Below, piece by piece: positions 44,765 to 55,609 of a stretch of DNA of 64,000 bases (positions are counted from its first letter, which is position 1; each line of letters starts with the position of its first letter). The DNA is taken from the NCBI GenBank assembly GCA_022605955.1, contig JAKCOZ010000106.1, positions 434,001-498,000 on the forward strand, given 5' to 3'. This stretch comes from Rallus limicola (Eukaryota; Chordata; Aves; Gruiformes; Rallidae). The position numbers and the translations under genes were made by a program. The notes under the pieces are model-generated. The model was not told the origin of the DNA, did no database searches, and saw only the letters and a program-made list of their open reading frames with translations.

Positions 44765-44822
44765 TTGCTTTTAGCGGGGGTCTGGGGAGCTGCGCCCGCC
44801 CTCTCCCTTCCCGTCCCCCTCT

Positions 44823-44903
44823 ACGGGTCCCGGCAGGCAGCGCGGCACTACAGGTCCCGGCAGGCAGCGCGGCACTACAGGTCCCGGCAGGCGGCGCGGC
44901 CTG
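44823..44903 (+). repeat. Three tandem 27-bp repeats at the array boundary
   Basis: Units begin at 44823, 44850 and 44877; the third is truncated and has G for A in GGCGGCG. Each junction forms ACTACAGGTCCCGGCAGGC (44847 and 44874), which fits the vertebrate promoter motif ACTAYRNNNCCCR bound by ZNF143/Staf. Confidence 0.85.
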
Positions 44904-45240
44904 TCCCGTCCCCGCCCCGCGGCCCCGTCCGCCCCGCCTCCCACTTCCGCCCCGCCGCGGTGTCGCGCCCGGCCCGGCGCGGCCCGGCACTTCCCCGCCG
45001 TCTCGCGGTGCTCCCGCCCCCGCCGCGGCCGAGCTCGGCGTCCCAGGGCAGCCCGGAGCGGCGTCTCCGCACGCCAAGGCCCGGCATGGCCCCGCGCCGC
45101 TCTTGGCGCGGGGAGCGGTGGCCGTAGGCGCGGCCGGCTGCCCCGGTAGGTGCGGCGGTGAGCGGGGGTGGCGTCCCGGGGCCGTGCGGGCCGGGGCTGC
45201 AGAGCGGAGGGGCCCGGGTGACCTGGGGAGAATGGGAGGG
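44823..45240 (+). promoter_or_regulatory. CpG-island promoter, probably of the STK25-like gene
   Basis: The stretch is extremely GC-rich with many CpGs and lies directly against the 5S array. Candidate noncoding exon 1 splice donors are CCCCGGTAGGT (near 45144) and GGCGGTGAGC (near 45156). No TATA box is seen. The next likely exon starts at 45653. Assignment to the kinase exons rests on orientation and distance. Confidence 0.6.
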
Positions 45241-45652
45241 GAGGGGTAGGCCAGTGAGAGGATTCCTGGGGGGCAGTGGGGGTGTTTGAGGGTCATGCTG
45301 TGGGCTGTGCTGGGGCAGGGGCGACTGTAGCGCTGGGGAGCAGGTGGTGCCTGGGTCTTTGCGGGCGTGTGTTGGTCACGGGAGGTGCCTTGCTCCAGCT
45401 GGAAGGCAGGCATGGCTGGAAAGGCTTGGGCACTGGGGTTTGCAGGGAGGGGCCGGCCTGCTCAGAAGGGGCTGGTGGCTTCCAGGAGAGCTGCAAATCC
45501 AGGAGAAGGGAAGATGGAGGTGACCTTTTTGGGGAGTGAGCCAGACTCTGGGAACCTGCAGTTAGCGCTGTCGTGGTCTTGCTTGTCACAGCTGCCCAGC
45601 GGATGAGAGAGCATGGCTGCCCCGCTGTGCTGCGGCGTCCCTGCCTTTGCAG
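45241..45652 (+). other. Presumed 5' intron of the kinase fragment
   Basis: Unique-looking sequence between the CpG island and the ATG exon. I see no gene or recognisable repeat in it. Confidence 0.5.
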
Positions 45653-45709
45653 AAGCGGCTGTCTGAGCATCCTGCAGGCATGGCTGACTGGAGAGAATTT
45701 ACCAGCCGG

Positions 45710-46453
45710 GTGAGTAGCAATTAACATTTTGTTTTCACCTCTCTCTGTATCAAAGAGAAGTGCCCAGAAAATCCCTTCTTGCCACTCTTTGTCTGTCTTG
45801 CACACCTCTTGGCCATATAGAAATGGGATTGTTTGCCCAGGCCGGTGCTTTGCTGGTCTTTGGGGGACAGGAATCGTTGGCTCTCTGAGTCTTTTTGGGA
45901 GAGGAAGTCTAGAAGTGGGAAGAGAAAAGCCGTGTGTGCAGGCTGTGCCGGCCATCCCTCAGCAAAGCCTTCAGCACAGCAGCCTGAGCAGAGCAGCGCT
46001 TGTAAGCGTCCCGTGCAAGAGGCTGCTGGAAGCTGGCCTGTTCTGAGAGCGATGGCAGCCTCAGCGGATGTTGTTAAATCCTGTTGTTGTGCTGAGGCTC
46101 TCAGAAGAGGAATGTGGAAGGATGATGTCTGACTTGGGATGGAAAGGTCAACCCCGTGAATAGTATTGGCTGGAATCTTCTTTCCTCTGCCGTTGTTTGG
46201 GGGGATGTGTGTGACTGTTGGCAGATGTCAGTGGGGAATGCAGGGCTTGTCAGTCCATGGTTTGTGAGGCCTTTTGGCATTTCTCTGTTCTGCTCCTGGG
46301 TGTAAAGTTCGAATAGTGAAAGCTTGAGGCGGTTGAGAGGATGCTTTCCCCACGCCTCTTCTGATTGAGAATGGATTGGCACTGCATCTTAGTTTGCATG
46401 CTGCCTTTTACCTCATCTGTTTCCCCAGAGCATGTGTGGAATGAAATGCAAGT
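45710..46453 (+). other. Intronic sequence, no feature seen
   Basis: Lies between the first coding exon and the CR1 insertion. No gene, RNA or recognisable repeat was found. Confidence 0.5.
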
Positions 46454-49400
46454 GATAGAATCCTAGACTTGCAGGGGTTGGAAGGGCCCTCGAGAGATGG
46501 TCGGGTCCAACCCCCCTGCCCAAGCAGGCTCCCTAGGACATGTCACTCAGACAGGCGTCCAGGCGGGTCTCGAATCTCTGCAGTGAAGGAGACTCCACCA
46601 CCTCCTTGGGCAGCCTGTGCCAGGGCTCTGTCACCCTCACTGTGAGAAAGTTTTTCCACATGTTGGTGCGGAACTTCCTATGCTCCGACTTGTAGCCCTT
46701 GCCCCTTGTCCTGTCTCCACAGAGCACTGAAGAGGGGCTGGCTGATTCCCCCTGCATCCCCTGCTGAAGATAATTGTAGGTTTTAATTAGGTCCCCCCAT
46801 AGTCTTCTCTTCTCAAGGCTGAGCAGTCCCGACTTGTTCAGCCTTTCCTCATAGGGGAGATAGTCCAGGCCCTTCATCATCTTCGTAGCCCTTCTTTGGA
46901 CTCTCTCCAGGAGATCCCTGTCCTTTTTCTAGCAAGGAGCCCAGACCTGGACACAGTACTCCAGGTGGGGCCTGAGCAGGGCAGAGTAGAGGGGGAGGAT
47001 CACCTCCTTTGACCTGCTGGCTGCACTCCTCCGGGTGCACCCCAGGATCCAGCTGGCTCTCTCAGCCACCAAGGCCCACTGCTGGCTCATGGCCAACCTG
47101 TCATCAACCAGGACCCCCAGGTGCTTCTCCACTGAGCTCTTCTCCAGCAGGTCATCCCCCAGCCTGTACTGATACAAGCGGTTGTTCCTTCCCAGGTGCA
47201 AGACTTTACACTTGCTTTTGTTGAACTTCATCCAGTTTCTAACTGCCCAGCTCTGCAGCCTGTCCAGGTCTCGCTGGATGGCAGCACAGTGTTCCTGTGT
47301 GTCAGCCACTCCTCCCAGCTTGGTATCATCGGCACTTGCTGAGGGTGGATGCGGTTCCCTCATCAAGGTCGTCAGTGAAGATATTAAACAGGACTGGACC
47401 CGACACCGAGCCCTGGGGAACACCGCTAGTCACAGGCCTCCAGTCAGATTCTGCTCCACGACTCACAACCCTCTGGGCTCGGTCCGACAGGCAATTCTCA
47501 CCCCACCTCACTGTCCGCTCATCTATCCCATGCTCTCTCAGCTTTGCTAGCAGGATGCCGTGGGAGACAGTATCAAAGGCCTTGCTGAAGTCGAGGTAGA
47601 TGCCATCCACTGCTCTCCCTCCATCTCCCCAGCCTGTGATGAGATGGTAGAAGGCGATGAGATTGGTCGAGCACCATTTCCCCTTGGGGAATGCATGCTG
47701 ACTACTCCTCATGACCTTCTTCTCTTGCAATTGCTTGGAGATGGCCCCCAGAAGAAGCTGTTCCATTCCCTTTGTGGGGACAGAGGTGAGGCTGACTGGC
47801 CTATAGTTACTAGGTTGCTCCTTCTTGCCCTTTTTAAGGACTGGAGTGACGTTGGCTATCCTCCGGTCCTCAGGCACTTCTCCTGTCCTCCAAGACCTGT
47901 GGAAGATGATAGAGAGCGGCTCAGCAATCACCTCCGCCAGCTCCCTCGGCACACGTGGATGTATCCCATCTGGGCCTATGGATTTGTGTGCGTTTCTCCC
48001 TTTGAGATGCTCCTGGACCACCCTGAGCTCAACCAGAGGGAAACTCTTCATTTCCCAAACACACTCCCCCTTTCATCCAGTGTCTGTGGGTCCCGGGGGC
48101 CTTTGAAGTGAAGAGCGAAGCAAAGGCGGCATTCAGTATCTCCACCTTCTCGTCAGCCCCCGTTACCAGGACACCCTCCTTGTTCAGCAAGGGACCTACA
48201 TTATCCCTGGTCATCCTCTCACTGTTCACGTATCTAAAACCCCCCTTTTTCTTATCCTTTATGTCCCTTGCCAGCTTCATTTCCAAGCGGGCTTTAGCCT
48301 TCCTAGTTGCATCCCTACAGGCCCTGACCACATTCCTGTGTTCTTCCCAGGTGCTCAGACCCTTTTTCCACAATTCATAGATCTTCTGCTTCCCTTGGAG
48401 TTTACTCATTGGCTCCCTGCTCCGTTGCTGTGCTTGGAAGAAGCGCAGTTGGAGTGCTAGCCAGCTCTCACAGGCTCCCATTCCTTCCAACAGCGCAGGC
48501 CACGGGATAGCCCCTATGAAGTTGCGGAGGAGGTCCGAGTTAGCTCTGCCAAAATTCAGGGTAGCGCTCCTAGTTTTTGGCTTGCTTCTTCCACCCAGGA
48601 TCTTGAACTCAACCATTTGATGGTGGCTTTGTCCTAAGCTGCCCCCGAGCTTCACTTCCCTAACGAGCCCGTCCTTGTTAGTGAAAACAAGGTGCAGCAC
48701 CCGCCCTCCCCTCATAGGCTCCTGCACCACCTGTAGCAGGGAATTGTCTTCACCATACTGCAGAAGCTGTCTGGACTGTCTAGGACTGGCCGTGGTACTT
48801 GCCCAGCAACTCTCTGGGCAGTTGAAGTCCCCCATAAGGATCAGTGCCCGGGATCTTGAGGCTACTTCTGACTGCTTATGGAATGGACTATCAACCTGCT
48901 CCTCTTGATCAGGGGGCCTCTAGCACGCTCCCACAACAATGTCACACATACCAGTTTGCCCCTTGATTTTAACCCACAAGCACTCGACGGATGGTTCATC
49001 CTTCCCCAGGTGGAGCTCAATCCATTCTAGGTGCTCTCTCACACAAAGAGCAACTCCTCCACCTCCCCTCCCTAGCCTGTCTTTCCTAAAAAGCACGTAG
49101 CCATCCATGAGAGCGTGCCAGTTGTCCAGGTTGTCCCACCACGTCTCTGTGATTGCAATGAGATCGTGGCCCTGCGACCGCACAAAGATCTCGGATTCTT
49201 CTTGTTTGTTCCCCATGCTACGTGCATTTGTATCAAGGCCTTTGAGTGGGGCAGCAGGTGCAGGTATCCTCAACAGCCCACAGCGAGATTTCTGACAGGG
49301 GACTGGCAAAAGTGGCTCCACTGAGGAGTCCTCAGGGCAATCCACAGAATTTTCCCGACTCTCACCTGGACAAACATCCCCAAGTCCACCTCTGTGCTGC

Positions 49401-50363
49401 TGGTATTGACCTTTTTCCACCATCCACTCCCGTTGTGACTCCCGAAGCACTTGCCTAAGCCCAGCAGCCGCCTTACTATCCCCTTCCCCCTTCCTGACTA
49501 GTGTAAAGCTCGATCGATGAGCCCTGCCATCTTCTGGGCAAGGATCCCCTTTCCTTGAAGGGACAGGTGAGCCCCACCAGCAGTACTCATGCCAGGAGCA
49601 GAGCACACCATCCCTTGGTCAAAACCCCCGGCACCAGCCTTTCAGCCACACATTCAACTCGTGGGTTCTCCTGTCCTGCTCTGAGCCCCTCCTCCCACAA
49701 GTGGGGATAGAGGAGAATATTCTTTGGGCTCCCCCCGGCCCCTCCACAAAGCGCCCCAGGTCCCGGAATTCCCTCTTGACAGCTTGCAGGCTGCACTTTG
49801 TGATTGCGTCCCTGCCTGCTTGAACTCTCAGTAACGGGTCATAGTCAGTGGATCTTCCCAGCCCTGGTAGCCTTCTGGTAATGGGCCTGAGCCGGGCTCC
49901 AGGGAGGCAGCACACCTCCCTGCGTGTAGGGTCTGGTGTACGTGTAGGGCCTTCTGTCCCTCTGAGAAGGGAATCCCCTACTACAACCACCTTTCTCTCT
50001 TGCCTACCAGAGGCCGTCTCAAGAGGGAGCTCCTCACAGTGCCATCCCGGTTTCCAACTCCTGCTTATTACCCACGCTGCACCCGTTGGTGTGGAGACAC
50101 TTCAGCTGGGCTTTCTGACTCACCACCTTTTTGGAGGAGCTCCTCCAAGCTCTGGGAGGAAGCTGAAGTTTTCCCCCACTGCTCCCTAGAGGGACATTAG
50201 AAGGTGCCGGGAGGGGGGTCAGCAAGATGACCTCCTCTGAGGAGTGCCCAGAAGTTCCTGTGGAACACTTGACAGGTATTTCCCTGCGATCTCCCAGAAT
50301 GTCAGCATCCCCAAGCCCTTCTCTGTCTCGTTGAATTCTACCCTCTTCCCCCTTCAAATCTTG
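46454..50363 (-). mobile_element. CR1 LINE, 3' part (interrupted element)
   Basis: Reads on the - strand from a 3' end at about 46454 (TGATAGAATCCTAGACT, the reversed ATTCTATG-type tail) up to the break at about 50363. The 3' region has the standard avian CR1 stretch (reverse complement of GGAAGGGCCCTCGAGAGAT). It contains the ORF2 remnants and most of ORF1. Its 5' continuation lies beyond the nested CR1 at 51129. With that part it is about 4.5 kb, close to a full-length CR1, which is uncommon because most copies are 5' truncated. Confidence 0.93.
46533..49606 (-). pseudogene. CR1 ORF2 (endonuclease-reverse transcriptase), broken
   Basis: Translation in segments shows, in order on the - strand, an AP-endonuclease start with DLIAITETWWD (48920-49606), a later endonuclease motif GDFN (near 48830), reverse transcriptase motif A FSKAFD (near 47585), motif [15 protein letters not shown], motif C ADD (near 47330) and the C-terminal TRGKGYK/HRLPKEVVESP block (46533-46880). 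The frame is broken by an in-frame TAG after the first endonuclease segment (48920), a frameshift next to motif C, and others. The phenylalanine usual before ADD is serine here. It cannot encode a working protein. Confidence 0.9.
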
Positions 50364-51612
50364 GACTTGCTGAGACCGACGGGGTGAGGTTTAACAAGGC
50401 CAAGGGCAGAGTGCTGCCCATGGGGCAGAACAAGCCCGAGCAGCTCCAGGCTGGGGGGAGACTGGCTGGAGAGCTGTCAGGCAGAGAAGGACCTGGGGGT
50501 GTTGGCTGGCCGCAGGCTGAATGTGAGCCAGCGGTGTGCCCAGGAGGCCAGCAAGGCCAATGGCATCCTGGCTTGTGTCAGAAACAGTGTGGCCAGGAGG
50601 TCTGGGGAGGGGATTGTGCTCCTTCCTGTGCTCGGCACTGGGGAGGCTGCACCTCCAGTGCTGGCTCCTGTTCTGGGCTCCTCACCCTAAGAAGGACAGG
50701 GAGGTCCTGGAGCGAGTCCAGAGGAGGGCAGCCAGGCTGGGGAAGGGGCTGGAGGGCAGATCCTCTGAGGAGCAGCTGAGGGAGCTGGGGGCGTTCAGCC
50801 TGGAGAAGAGGAGACCTTATCGCTGCCTTATCATTACCTTATCACTGGCGATGGTCTGTTCAGCTAGGGGACAGTAGGTGGAACAAGGGGTGATGTCCTC
50901 AAGCTGTGCCAGGGCAGGGACAGGTCAGATGTGAGGGAAAAGCTCTTCCCTGAAAGAGTTGTCAGGGCCTGGCCCAGGCTGCCCAGGGCCTGGCTGAGTC
51001 GCCTTCCCTGGGTGTGTTGAACAGGTGGGTAGCTGATGTGCTCAGGGCTATGGTTTAGCTTAGGATGGGAATGGTTGGACTTGATGATCTTCAAGGTCTT
51101 TTCCAACCTTGTGATTCGGTGTGTGTGATCTAGTAGAAAGCTAGAGGCTCCTTGCCTGAATCCCCAACCCAAATCCCCTTTGTGTCTTTCCTGGTGGAGG
51201 CAGTCTTGAGGCAGGGAGTTGACTTCCTCGCTCTTGGCCTCCTCTTAGGAGGATTGTCCCCCAGCTTCCCATTGGCCTCCTCTTCAGCTCCCAGCACCTC
51301 AAACCTGTTGCTTAGGGGGACCTGGGGAAGCAAGGTAGGCAGGGAGGGGGTTTTCCCACGGCGCCAAGCCGGGACTATCTTCCAAGCCTCTCCCTCTGTC
51401 TGGTCTCCCACTTGTCCCCGTTCTGCCTGACAGGGCTGGGGGCCCATCCTTTCTTGGGGAAAATCTCCCTGCTGCTTTTCCCTCTGGCATGCCAGGGAGT
51501 TGCTCCACCAATCCGTGTCCGTCTCGCACTCCCTAATGCTTCCCAGTCTCTCCACCTCTTCCTTGAGCTCTGCCCCCATGCTGAGCAGATCTTCCACCTG
51601 CTCACAGCTCAC
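49619..51612 (-). pseudogene. CR1 ORF1 remnant, split by another CR1
   Basis: The downstream half (49619-50357) has the SGNH-esterase-like start VVVVGDSLLRG (near 49,970-49,990) followed by TRREVCCLPGA, typical of CR1 ORF1. The upstream half (51130-51612) has a leucine-zipper-like stretch (EQVEDLLSMGAELKEEVERL) and PLSNRFEVL. The two halves are separated by the opposite-strand CR1 at about 50364-51128. Confidence 0.8.
50364..51128 (+). mobile_element. Nested CR1 LINE fragment, + strand
   Basis: A 5'-truncated CR1 on the + strand begins in the C-terminal reverse transcriptase region (GGTTTAACAAGGCCAAGGGC, then GCAGAGAAGGACCTGGGGGT) and runs to a 3' tail after TTGGACTTGATGATCTTCAA. It sits inside ORF1 of the older - strand CR1, so it inserted later. 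The subfamily differs from its host. Confidence 0.9.
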
Positions 51613-51720
51613 ACAGGTGGAAGGGCCGCCACCATCCTCTGGCAGGAGCAGGCTCAGGCCCTCCCTGCAGCCAGAGACTTCACAGCCACGACCCCGGACA
51701 GAGCTTTTTCCGCTGTGGTG
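51129..51720 (-). mobile_element. CR1 LINE, 5' part of interrupted element
   Basis: Continues the - strand CR1 beyond the nested insertion and carries the N-terminal half of ORF1. The 5' limit is approximate; the CR1-like reading frame fades by about 51,720. Confidence 0.75.
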
Positions 51721-53696
51721 CTTTGGCTGTAGTAAGCGTAGGAGAGGAGCACATCTTTGGGAGTGCAGAAGGACATTCAGGGATGTGAAGTTTGGCGTGT
51801 TTTGGGCTGGCAGAGCAGGGTTTCTCTAGCAGGGGTGCCACAGTGGTGGTTTCTGGGAGAAGATGCCAGCAGCTTCCCCACAGCGGCAGTGACCGCTGGG
51901 GACAGGGCAGGGGAAGGTGAGGGCCGGGGACCCTGCGAGGCAGCGAGGCCCTCACTGGTGTCTTCCCGACTCTCTTCCTTCTGGGGCGCCAGGGAGCTAC
52001 TCCAGCAGTGTAGGAAAGGATCCTTTCTGGTTAGGGCTGAGCACTGGGTCCTGCAGCTGCAGAGAAGGTTGGCACGTTGTCTCCTGGCGTTTCTCGAGCT
52101 GAGATCCTCTCCCTTTCCCCTGCCTCCCTCTCTCCAGCCCCTGTTAGGGATCTCCAGTTCCTTTCATCTCTGCGTATCCTCTCCAGTCTGTTCCCAGTGC
52201 GTTTGTTCCAAGTACAGCCTGTTCGGGTGTTGCCACGGGTGCAGAAGAATATGTGGTTATCCCTCAGCATCTGGGGCTGGAATGCCTGTGGCCATCCTGT
52301 GGAGTGAGCTGACTTAAAGCTCGCTCTGGGCTTGGCTTCCTGCACACAGCACTGGGCACCGAAGGCAAATAACCTGTAATGCCTGGCTGGCTTCATCCGT
52401 AAGCAGCACCTAGGGCTGCTCAGCGCTGGGCTGCTGCTGGAGCCTGGGCTTAGATGGCAAATGCAGCTGCCCCGTTCTTAGCTAGAATCCCTGCCAGCTC
52501 AAGGCCCTTGCAAGGGGGTGGTCCCTCTGGGTGACGTGTTGGAGGTGAGACTGAGAAGTTCTGGGTGTGGAAACCTCGCTGTCATGGCTTTGGCCGCTTC
52601 CTCTGGGTCAGGGGGTATTTTCCACATGGATTCTTTGTTTTTTGAAACTACATGTGCTCTTTCAACAAGGCAGAACAACTCATCCGAGCCTTTTAGTAGT
52701 GTGAAGCAGAGCACAGGCTCCTGGGCTGCACCTGGCCACAAGGAAATGGGCTCAGGAAATGATTGACGTGATTCTGGTTTCTTCCCTTTCTCCTCCATCC
52801 TCCTCTTAATAAGGAGTTAACTTGGAAGCTGCTGCTCAAAGAGCATTTCTCCAGGGAAGTCGTTAGTGGCTTCCCAGTTGATGTGCTTCTCTCCTGAGGG
52901 CAGTGCTGTCTGCTTTTGCATCCGGGCGTGCCAGCCAGAGGAGAGGCTGTTGCAGAAGAGCAGGTCTGCCGATGGAGTGTCCATTCAGCCATCCTGTTCC
53001 CTCCTGGGATAGGCAGGTGCCTGGCCTCCTGGCTGCTGCCCTTCCTTCCAAAAGATGTGAGGCTCTCTCTGCAAACATCTGAAGAGAGCTGGGCTGGGCT
53101 GGGCGCTGCCTGGAAATTGGGCTGCGGTGGAGAAGACAGCTACCGTGAGCTGGACTTCACCCTGCACACAAGTAGGGAAGGGTGCAGACCTGTCCCCTCA
53201 TTCCAGTCTTTGACTGGAGGAAGGCAGACCAGGGAAACATGCTTGTACTTCCTGTGGCCTCTTGCTGGTGCCCGTTTCCTGGTCCAGCTCTTCAAAGGAA
53301 GGCTGGTTCTGGTTGCTTGCCTTCCTTTTTCTTCAGGTGTGAGGAGATGCTTGCTGATGGAGCTGCCTTGGCAGCATTTAGTGCCTGCACTGGAGCAGTC
53401 CTGTCCCAAAGGAGCTGATGCCCTCTGTAGCAATACTCAGGGACGTTCTCCTCCTGGGCTTCTCTTCCCCACCATGGTCTGCAGGGGCAGAAATCCCATG
53501 TGAAAGGCTGATTCTGCTCTTCTCAGCGTTGGTGTGGTCTGTGTGAAGAGCTTTTGGGCTCTGTGAGTTTCCAGGGAACTGAAGGGCACTGGTGATGCAC
53601 AGGCAGGGAGATGAGCTGCATGGTTGGGGACACATGGCGCTCTGCAAGCGGCCCTGGGACTTGATGGCCTTTCCTCCTCTCTGCTCTCTGATTCAG
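51721..53696 (+). other. Intronic sequence, no gene seen
   Basis: About 2 kb of apparently unique sequence between the CR1 complex and the second kinase exon. I found no supported exon, RNA gene or repeat. Confidence 0.5.
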
Positions 53697-53927
53697 CACT
53701 CCAGGGTGGATCCTGAGGAGCTGTTCACCATGCTGGAGCGGATTGGCAAAGGATCCTTGGGGGAAGCGTATGAAGGGATGGACAAGCGCTCCGAGGAGGT
53801 GGTGGCTGTGAAGATGATTGATCTGGAGGAGGCTGAGGAGGAACTTGAGGCCATTGAGCAGGAGCTGAGGGTGCTCAGCCAGGGTGACGGTCCCTGCATC
53901 CCCCGGTACTCTGGCTGCCACTTGAAG

Positions 53928-54601
53928 GTAAGACAAAGGCCCAGCAGTTCCCTTGGCAGCAGTTTGGGAATGGGGTGGGCTTCTGTGTGGGTGCTGCCGC
54001 TGCTGGTGGGATAGAGTGCTGCAAGGTGCCAATCTGTGAGAGTCAGTGGGGCAGCAGGAATGGGCACGGCTCTGCTCCTCTGCTCCCTCTGATTCTTCCT
54101 TAGGTAGTTTTCCAAGGCCCTAAGAGGGGTTTTTTCAGCCTTCTACTGAAGGTGCTGTAGCAAGCTGTAGGTTCCTGGATGTGCTGCTTCCCTCCTCCCA
54201 GGACCCTGTGAAGCTCAGCCTGGAAATCTCTTCTTTGAGGAGTACAAGAGTGCCTTGCTGATTGTACCCTTCCAGCTGGCAGTGCTGTTAATGAGCTCCA
54301 AGGCTGCAAAGCTCTTCTGGCTTTGTCAGGAAGGTGTGCTAGATCTCTTGGAGTGATGTTCAATGGCTCCAGGATGAAAACACCCTTGTCTCTAGGGGCT
54401 GGGCAGTCCAGTGCCTGTAGAGGCACATGGAATGGTGGCTGGTGCAGAGTCCAGCACTCTGCTTGCTGAGTGTGCAGCAGGCGTGCTGTCAGTGCTCCCT
54501 GCTCAGCATGAGCTGTTTGGCCAAGGTTTCCTGGCCTGAGAGGCTGGTGAATCCAAGGCGTCAGTCACCCTCCGTTAAGTCACGTTTCTGTCCTTCACCA
54601 G
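53928..54601 (+). other. Intron of kinase fragment, hinge exon not found
   Basis: In STK25 an exon for the hinge (LWIIMEYLGGG) would be expected here. No frame in this interval encodes anything similar, and stops are frequent. Confidence 0.65.
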
Positions 54602-54710
54602 CTGGAGCCGGGACCCCTGGAGGAGACCTGGAGAGCTGCTCTCCTGAGAGAAATGCTAAAGGCTTTGGATTATCTGCACTCTGAGAGGAAGATCCACAGG
54701 GACATCAAAG

Positions 54711-55040
54711 GTAGGAGGGGATTTTTAGGCAAAAATACACATCTATATATTTTTGGCTATAGACATTTCCAGTAAAAGTGGGCAATTTTATTAATCCTTG
54801 AATTGAAGGGAGTGTTGGAGTGGTTGCCTGGGGCTTCAGCGTGATTTCTCAGTGCTCTGGCTGGTTCCTACAGAGTAGCCGAACTGCTAGGACAGAGAAG
54901 GCCAGAAGAATTTCCCTTGTGGCAGCAGTTAAGTCAAGAACTATTAGAGCAGTGGAAATAAGGTTTCCTCAAGAGGGGGCGGGGGGGAAAGGGCAAGGGA
55001 AGCGCCAGCTCTCACTCCTGCTAATGAGAGGGGAGGGTAC
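54711..55040 (+). other. Sequence after last kinase exon, no feature seen
   Basis: Starts with an intact donor (GTAGGAGG) but has no downstream kinase exon before the solo LTR. Confidence 0.5.
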
Positions 55041-55609
55041 TGTCCTGGTTTCAGTCAGGATAGAGTTAACTTCACTTGTAGCAGCGGATGGGATGCTGTG
55101 TTTGGGAGTTACAATGAAAGCAGTGCTGAGAACACCCTGATGTTTCTAGTTGCAGTCAGACAGTCAAAGCCAGGACAGGTGACCCAGATGGGCCAGAGAG
55201 AGTATTCCATGCCAATTACGTCCTGCCCAGGATAAAGGGGGGCTGATGGGAGGAGGAAGGGGGGCGGTTCCGGGACGCGAGGGTCTTGGGGGACGGTCGG
55301 GTTCCGGGACAGCTCTGGGTGGTGCGGCCTGAGCTGTGTGGTTGGGTGAGAAACTGCATTGGGTATCAATAGTTTCATATTCTTTTGCTCTAAAGTCCTG
55401 TTGCCATTGTTATATTTGATCTTTCTGTTCTCTTAGTAAACTATCCTTATCCCAACCCACGGGCCTCTTAGTTTCTTGGGTTTGGAGTTATTTGTCCCTT
55501 CCTTTTCCCTTCCCTTGTTTCCCCCCCTTTCCCTCTTCCCCTGCTCTTTTACTTTAAGGAGCAGGCAGCTGCGTGGATCTCAGCCCACAGCCGGGGTGAA
55601 ACCACGACA
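55041..55609 (+). mobile_element. Endogenous retrovirus solo LTR
   Basis: Begins TGTCCTGGTTTCAG and ends AACCACGACA, the termini of a common avian LTR family, with GGATAGAGTTAAC near the start and TATCCTTATCCCAACCCACG before the 3' end. No internal viral region lies beside it. Flanking 5-bp sequences (GGTAC and CATAC) do not match, so no clear target-site duplication is present. Confidence 0.85.

Larger units (their letters stand above)
1..44822 (+). repeat. 5S rDNA tandem array, 125 full copies of two classes
   Basis: All copies are head to tail on the + strand, each about 120 nt followed by two T4 runs. Class A matches the vertebrate 5S consensus, with box A GCTAAGCAGGGTCGG at gene positions 51-65. 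Class B differs at 7 (G to A), 54 (A to C), 56 (G to C), 57 (C to G), 60 (G to A), 61 (G to C) and 70 (G to A), and about half of class B also has G instead of T at 76. Spacing between gene starts is 372-374 bp before class A and 329-331 bp before class B. Exceptions are 349-351 bp (hybrid spacer or 21-bp insertion), 368 and 370. The window begins inside a spacer, so the array extends to the left. 5S RNA is made by RNA polymerase III from internal promoters and joins the large ribosomal subunit with uL18 and uL5. Gene numbers used below count from the left. Confidence 0.98.
45680..54710 (+). pseudogene. STK25-like (GCKIII kinase) gene fragment, truncated
   Basis: Three exons with canonical splice sites keep one open frame. 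Coding parts are 45680-45709 (MADWREFTSR, exon acceptor at 45653), 53697-53927 (77 codons) and 54602-54710 (36 codons plus 1 base). Translation matches the start of STK25: HSRVDPEELF, a glycine loop GKGSLGEA, VAVK with the ATP-binding lysine, the IDLEEAEEELE helix C region, then LEPGPLEET and HRDIK of the catalytic loop. STK24/25/26 act in Golgi, polarity and STRIPAK signalling. The hinge exon that should lie between the last two exons is absent, and there is no DFG, activation loop or C-lobe in the following 1.6 kb before the next gene. Both flanking exons are phase 0, so loss of the hinge kept the frame. Most likely a recent truncated duplicate; a misassembly or deletion allele is possible. 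Confidence 0.7.

Noticed and set aside
1..44822. Regular spacing resembling a CRISPR array
   Set aside because: The period is 330-374 bp, the conserved part is a 5S gene, the spacers are themselves repeated, and the context is vertebrate.
44723..45127. Open frame across the array edge and CpG island (134 codons)
   Set aside because: It begins inside a 5S gene and is driven by GC-rich, stop-poor DNA, with no domain or splice support.
50384..50877. Overlapping + strand ORFs of 113-131 codons
   Set aside because: They are out-of-frame or degenerate readings of the nested CR1 reverse transcriptase 3' region.
51130..51612. Possible host gene of 160 codons on the - strand
   Set aside because: Its leucine-zipper and PLSNRFEVL stretches and its position make it the N-terminal part of CR1 ORF1.
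55041..55609. Proviral coding region next to the LTR
   Set aside because: No gag, pol or env-like translation was found on either side, so only a solo LTR is called.
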